Virus record (IMG/VR): IMGVR_UViG_3300027791_000092
Span: 1-29,596 of that record
Direction: 5' to 3' (one strand)
Length of the DNA: 29,596 bases
Source of the DNA: a virus
The notes beneath the pieces were generated by a model that was not told where the DNA came from, searched no databases, and worked only from the letters and a program-made list of their open reading frames with translations. Made by a program: the position numbers and the translations under genes. Each line of letters begins with the position of its first letter. The first letter of the stretch is position 1. This document shows, in pieces, positions 29,383 to 29,596 of the stretch.

Positions 29383-29596
29383 TTAAGGATTCATTACTGC
29401 TTCTATGCTTTCAAAGAGTCTTTCCAATTGACCTTCAGCACTAGAACCTACAGGATATTTTATAGAATTTTCATGAATTATCCTTAGTGTGTAGAACTTT
29501 ATTTCTTCTCCACAGTCAGTTCTTTCATAGTTTTCTAGTATTTCAATATCCGTAGATCCCCTACTATATGTGCCTACTAGGTTTGCAGCTTTTAAG
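29383..29596 (-). CDS. Hypothetical protein, C-terminal 70 residues (5' partial)
   Basis: The frame is open from the right window edge to TAA at 29385-29383. Visible part reads LKAANLVGTYSRGSTDIEIL at its start and QLERLFESIEAVMNP at its end: a small alpha/beta protein with no motif I recognise. Codon use and strand match the other leftward early genes. The start lies beyond the window. Confidence 0.7.
   Translation of the reverse strand, partial: LKAANLVGTYSRGSTDIEILENYERTDCGEEIKFYTLRIIHENSIKYPVGSSAEGQLERLFESIEAVMNP

Noticed and set aside
29313-29444. 43-aa plus ORF beginning at ATG 29313
   Set aside because: GAGG is only two nt from the ATG and half of the frame runs antisense to the partial gene at 29383.
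1-29596. tRNA genes, CRISPR arrays, insertion sequences, integrase or attachment sites
   Set aside because: I searched by eye for cloverleaf and T-loop motifs, regularly spaced repeats, transposase and integrase motifs and found none that hold up.

Overview
The window is part of the genome of a virulent, tailed, dsDNA phage, probably marine and with a bacterial host that uses ordinary sigma70-type promoters. It is AT-rich and densely packed, with many 1-8 nt or TAATG/ATGA gene overlaps. The gene set resembles the replication region of T5-like siphoviruses: a NAD-dependent DNA ligase split into two genes, an SbcC/SbcD (gp46/gp47, T5 D13/D12-like) pair, a D15-like flap endonuclease, a UvsW/D10-like helicase, and a homolog of the PC4-like protein known from T5. 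I cannot name the host or the exact phage.

Layout. Positions 1-548 (+) hold the end of a tail or other structural gene, which stops at a two-way terminator (577-602). Positions 605-26072 run on the minus strand as several stacked operons. Read in the direction of transcription they are: (i) small membrane proteins, a 3TM holin, a T4-type lysozyme and another membrane protein; (ii) a DNA-repair-like protein, ThyX, glutaredoxin, a dATP/dGTP diphosphohydrolase-like enzyme, a DNA-binding protein, small proteins and a ParB-like protein; (iii) an HTH protein, then an unknown protein and the PC4-like protein; (iv) ligase N-terminal subunit; (v) ligase C-terminal subunit and a protein with repeated HTH units; (vi) DnaB-like helicase; (vii) an unknown protein, primase, DNA polymerase, an unknown protein, PhoH, SHMT and the SF2 helicase; (viii) an unknown protein, SSB, SbcD, SbcC, PD-(D/E)xK nuclease, flap endonuclease, NrdA, NrdB and a small protein. 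A divergent promoter at 26119-26209 starts a plus-strand operon of small accessory genes: Myb-like, very acidic protein, ribosomal protein bS21, MazG-like, Bfd-like [2Fe-2S] and others. This operon converges on a minus-strand operon of small and membrane peptides (27948-28921) at a shared terminator. The last 600 nt hold a further plus promoter, a possibly structured RNA or small ORF, and the 3' end of another minus-strand gene.

How it works together. RNR, glutaredoxin, ThyX and SHMT form a dNTP and dTMP supply line, trimmed by two pyrophosphohydrolases. Polymerase, primase, DnaB-like helicase, SSB and split ligase form the replisome. SbcCD, flap nuclease, PD-(D/E)xK nuclease, SF2 helicase and the PC4-like protein would serve recombination-dependent replication.

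The strongest non-gene signal is a family of ten promoters. Nine have TTGAC(A/T) and a near-consensus -10 box, usually 17 nt apart; the tenth has a decayed -35 box but the same spacing. Most carry a conserved A-rich box (AAAAATAGTTC-like) just upstream of -35. Two of these promoters are near copies of each other, and their built-in ATG misleads start calling, which changes the likely start of the ligase C-terminal subunit. About ten genes of 26-55 aa are reported here on the strength of ribosome binding sites and stop/start overlaps.
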